DNA of 64,000 nucleotides from Osmia lignaria lignaria (lineage: Eukaryota; Arthropoda; Insecta; Hymenoptera; Megachilidae), in contig NW_027478161.1 in the NCBI RefSeq assembly GCF_051020975.1, positions 8,990,001 through 9,054,000 on the forward strand, written 5' to 3'. Both the position numbers and the translations under genes were made by a program. Within the stretch, counting starts at the first letter, position 1; each line of letters begins with the position of its first letter. The notes beneath the pieces are model-generated. The model searched no databases. It was given only the letters and a program-made list of their open reading frames with translations, and was not told the origin of the DNA. Positions 62,649 through 64,000 of the stretch are shown in pieces.

Positions 62649-64000
62649 ACAGCTCGCAATAGTGCAGAGTTATCTCAAAGAAAGGAGCCGCGGTGTTTCT
62701 GTATCTCTAATATGTTGGTGCGGCTTCGGAACTTTTAAGTATCTCGATATATCTCGAAAACTACGCTTCTGATCAAAAAATATCATAGAACATAAATTGT
62801 AGGAAACATAATTCTCTACAAAAAACGTCTCTTAACATTTTGCCATAGCTCGCTTCGTTTCCGAGATATTTGCAGATTCAGCTCAAAGGAACTGGCCTGA
62901 CGGACATATTTCGAGATATTTCTTCTTCTTGTTGTTCTTCCTCTGCACAGCTAAGGTGGAAGTGGCATTTGCAGCTCGCAATAGTGCAGAGTTATCTCAA
63001 AGAAAGGGGCCACGGTGTTTCTGTATCTCTATTATGTTGGTGCGGCTTCGGAACTTTTAAATATCTTGATATATCTCGAGAACTACGCGTCTGATCAAAA
63101 AATATCATAGAACATAAAAAGTAGGAAACATAATTCTCTACAAAAAAGGTCTCTTAACATTTTGCCATAGCTCGCGTCGTTTCCGAGATATTTGCAGATT
63201 TATCTCAAGGGAAGGGGCCTGACGGACATATTTCGAGATATTTCTTCTTGTTGTTGTTCTTCCTCTGCACAGCTAAGCTGGAAGTGGCATTTGCGGCTCG
63301 CACTAGTGCAGAGTTATCTCAAAGAAAGGGGCCACGGTGTTTCTGTATCTCTATTATGTTGGTGCGGCTTCGGAACTTTTAAATATCTCGATATATCTCG
63401 AAAACTACGCTTCTGATCAAAAAATATCATAGAGCGTAAATTGTAGGAAACATTATTCTCTACAAAAAAGGTCTCTTAACATTTTGCCATAGCACGCTTC
63501 GTTTCCGAGATATTTGCAGATTCATCTCAAGGGAAGTGGCCTGACGGACATATTTCGAGATATTTCTTCTTCTTGTTGTTCTTCTTCTGCACAGCTAAGC
63601 TGGAAGTGGCATTTGCAGCTCGCAATAGTGCAGAGTTATCCCAAAGAAAGGGGCCACGGTGTTTCTGTATCTCTATTATGTTGGTGCGGCTTCGGAACTT
63701 TTAAATATCTTGATATATCTCGAGAACTACGCATCTGATCAAAAAATATCATACTACATAAAAAGTAGGAAACTTAATTCTCTACAAGAAAGGTCTCTAA
63801 ACATTTTGCCATAGCTCGCTTCGTTTCCGAGATATTTGCAGATTTATCTCAAGGGAAGGGGCCTGACGGACATATTTCGAGATATTTCTTCTTCTTGTTG
63901 TTCTTCTTCTGCACAGCTAAGCTGGAAGTGGCATTTGCGGCTCGCACTAGTGCAGAGTTATCTCAAAGAAAGGGGCCACGGTGTTTCTGTATCTCTATTA
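62649..64000 (+). repeat. Array block M: start of a further composite copy, ending in a partial monomer
   Basis: After the GAGCCGCGG body, units 196-199 repeat the order of units 151-154 and 174-177: CAGCTCAAAGG with AAGGTGG, CTCGCGTCG, AGAGCGTAAA head with TATCCCAAAG, then ACTACATAAA head. Unit 197 has a private CTT-to-GTT change in the pyrimidine tract near 63250. The last unit, 63745-64000, is cut at 256 bp by the window edge, so the array continues beyond it. Confidence 0.85.

Larger units (their letters stand above)
1..64000 (+). repeat. 322-bp satellite DNA array, 198 full monomers plus one partial
   Basis: Landmarks such as the TGATCA site, the CTT-rich tract and the segment ATGTTGGTGCGGCTTCG recur every 322 bp from the first base to the last, always on the same strand. 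Unit starts fall at 1, 321, 643, 965 and so on to 63745. The arithmetic closes exactly: 192 units of 322 bp plus six of 320 bp end at 63744. No insertion, transposon, inversion or unique spacer interrupts the array. Monomers differ at a limited set of positions: the head (bases 10-55 of the unit), the segment near bases 95-120, the segment near bases 190-210, and the tail near bases 265-312. Function is not shown by the sequence. Known satellites of this kind lie in centromeric or pericentromeric heterochromatin; placing this one there is inference. Strand is arbitrary. Confidence 0.99.

Noticed and set aside
92..63738. Open reading frames of 62-84 codons on the + strand of almost every monomer, with a cysteine/serine-rich stretch.
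   Set aside because: They begin with TTG, not ATG. The cysteine/serine stretch is only the CTT/GTT tract read in frame. 322 is not divisible by 3, so no reading-through gene is possible. Variants change amino acids freely and some units have in-frame TAG or TGA. The similar peptides follow from repeat homogenisation, not coding constraint.
1..64000. CRISPR array or other bacterial repeat system.
   Set aside because: The repeats are 322 bp and directly adjacent, with no unique spacers and no cas-like genes. The pattern is that of eukaryotic satellite DNA.
1..64000. CENP-B box.
   Set aside because: I compared TTCG-containing segments on both strands with the consensus TTCGNNNNANNCGGG. The nearest, in the tail on the minus strand, is out of register and lacks CGGG.
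1..64000. rDNA spacer, histone cluster, tRNA array or LTR element repeats.
   Set aside because: No conserved rRNA, histone or tRNA sequence, no primer-binding site or retroelement domains, and no gene-sized unit between repeats.

Overview
The whole 64 kb window is one uninterrupted tandem satellite DNA array. The unit is 322 bp and about 40% GC (hand count of one unit). All copies lie head to tail in the same orientation. Taking the first base of the window as a unit start, I count 198 complete monomers plus a final partial of 256 bp. Of the 198, 192 are exactly 322 bp and six are 320 bp, and all six short ones carry the same 2-bp deletion. I see no protein-coding gene, RNA gene, transposon, CRISPR array or unique sequence. 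The array runs off both ends. A homogenised satellite of this size and organisation indicates a eukaryotic nuclear genome, most plausibly centromeric, pericentromeric or sex-chromosome heterochromatin. The species cannot be read from the sequence. An arthropod is my weak guess.

Layout. The monomers fall into recurring sequence variants that can be followed like barcodes, and these barcodes repeat at several larger scales. 1-2894: mixed variants related to a 10-unit block seen later. 2895-9656: a 7-monomer higher-order repeat (HOR) of 2254 bp in three tandem copies. 9657-15130: alternating variants without a fixed long period, ending in the most divergent monomer seen. 15131-21244: a 10-monomer HOR of 3218 bp, nearly two copies. 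20713-32948: a 19-monomer, 6118 bp block in two tandem copies; the crossover joint can be placed within 80 bp. 32949-35734: mixed. 35735-37986: a shortened third copy of the 10-monomer block. 37987-41526: 6- and 7-monomer derivatives of the early 7-mer. 41527-44424: a 644-bp dimer array. 44425-53440: a long composite that contains a 1288-bp (4-monomer) tandem duplication. 53441-57304: a second, edited copy of that composite. 57305-62648: a 3220-bp (10-monomer) duplication, about 1.7 copies. 62649-64000: the start of a further copy of the composite.

How it works as a system. There are no genes to cooperate. The interest is evolutionary and structural. Nested, overlapping HORs and mosaic monomers record unequal crossovers that are always in register with the 322-bp unit. 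Inside each monomer I find an old internal duplication (offset 114 bp), four copies of one 8-bp motif arranged as two inverted pairs, a short dyad, and a CTT-rich pyrimidine tract ending in CACAG that looks like a splice acceptor. The open reading frames of 62-84 codons found in most monomers begin with TTG, cannot read through into the next unit (322 is not a multiple of 3), and are by-products of repeat homogenisation.
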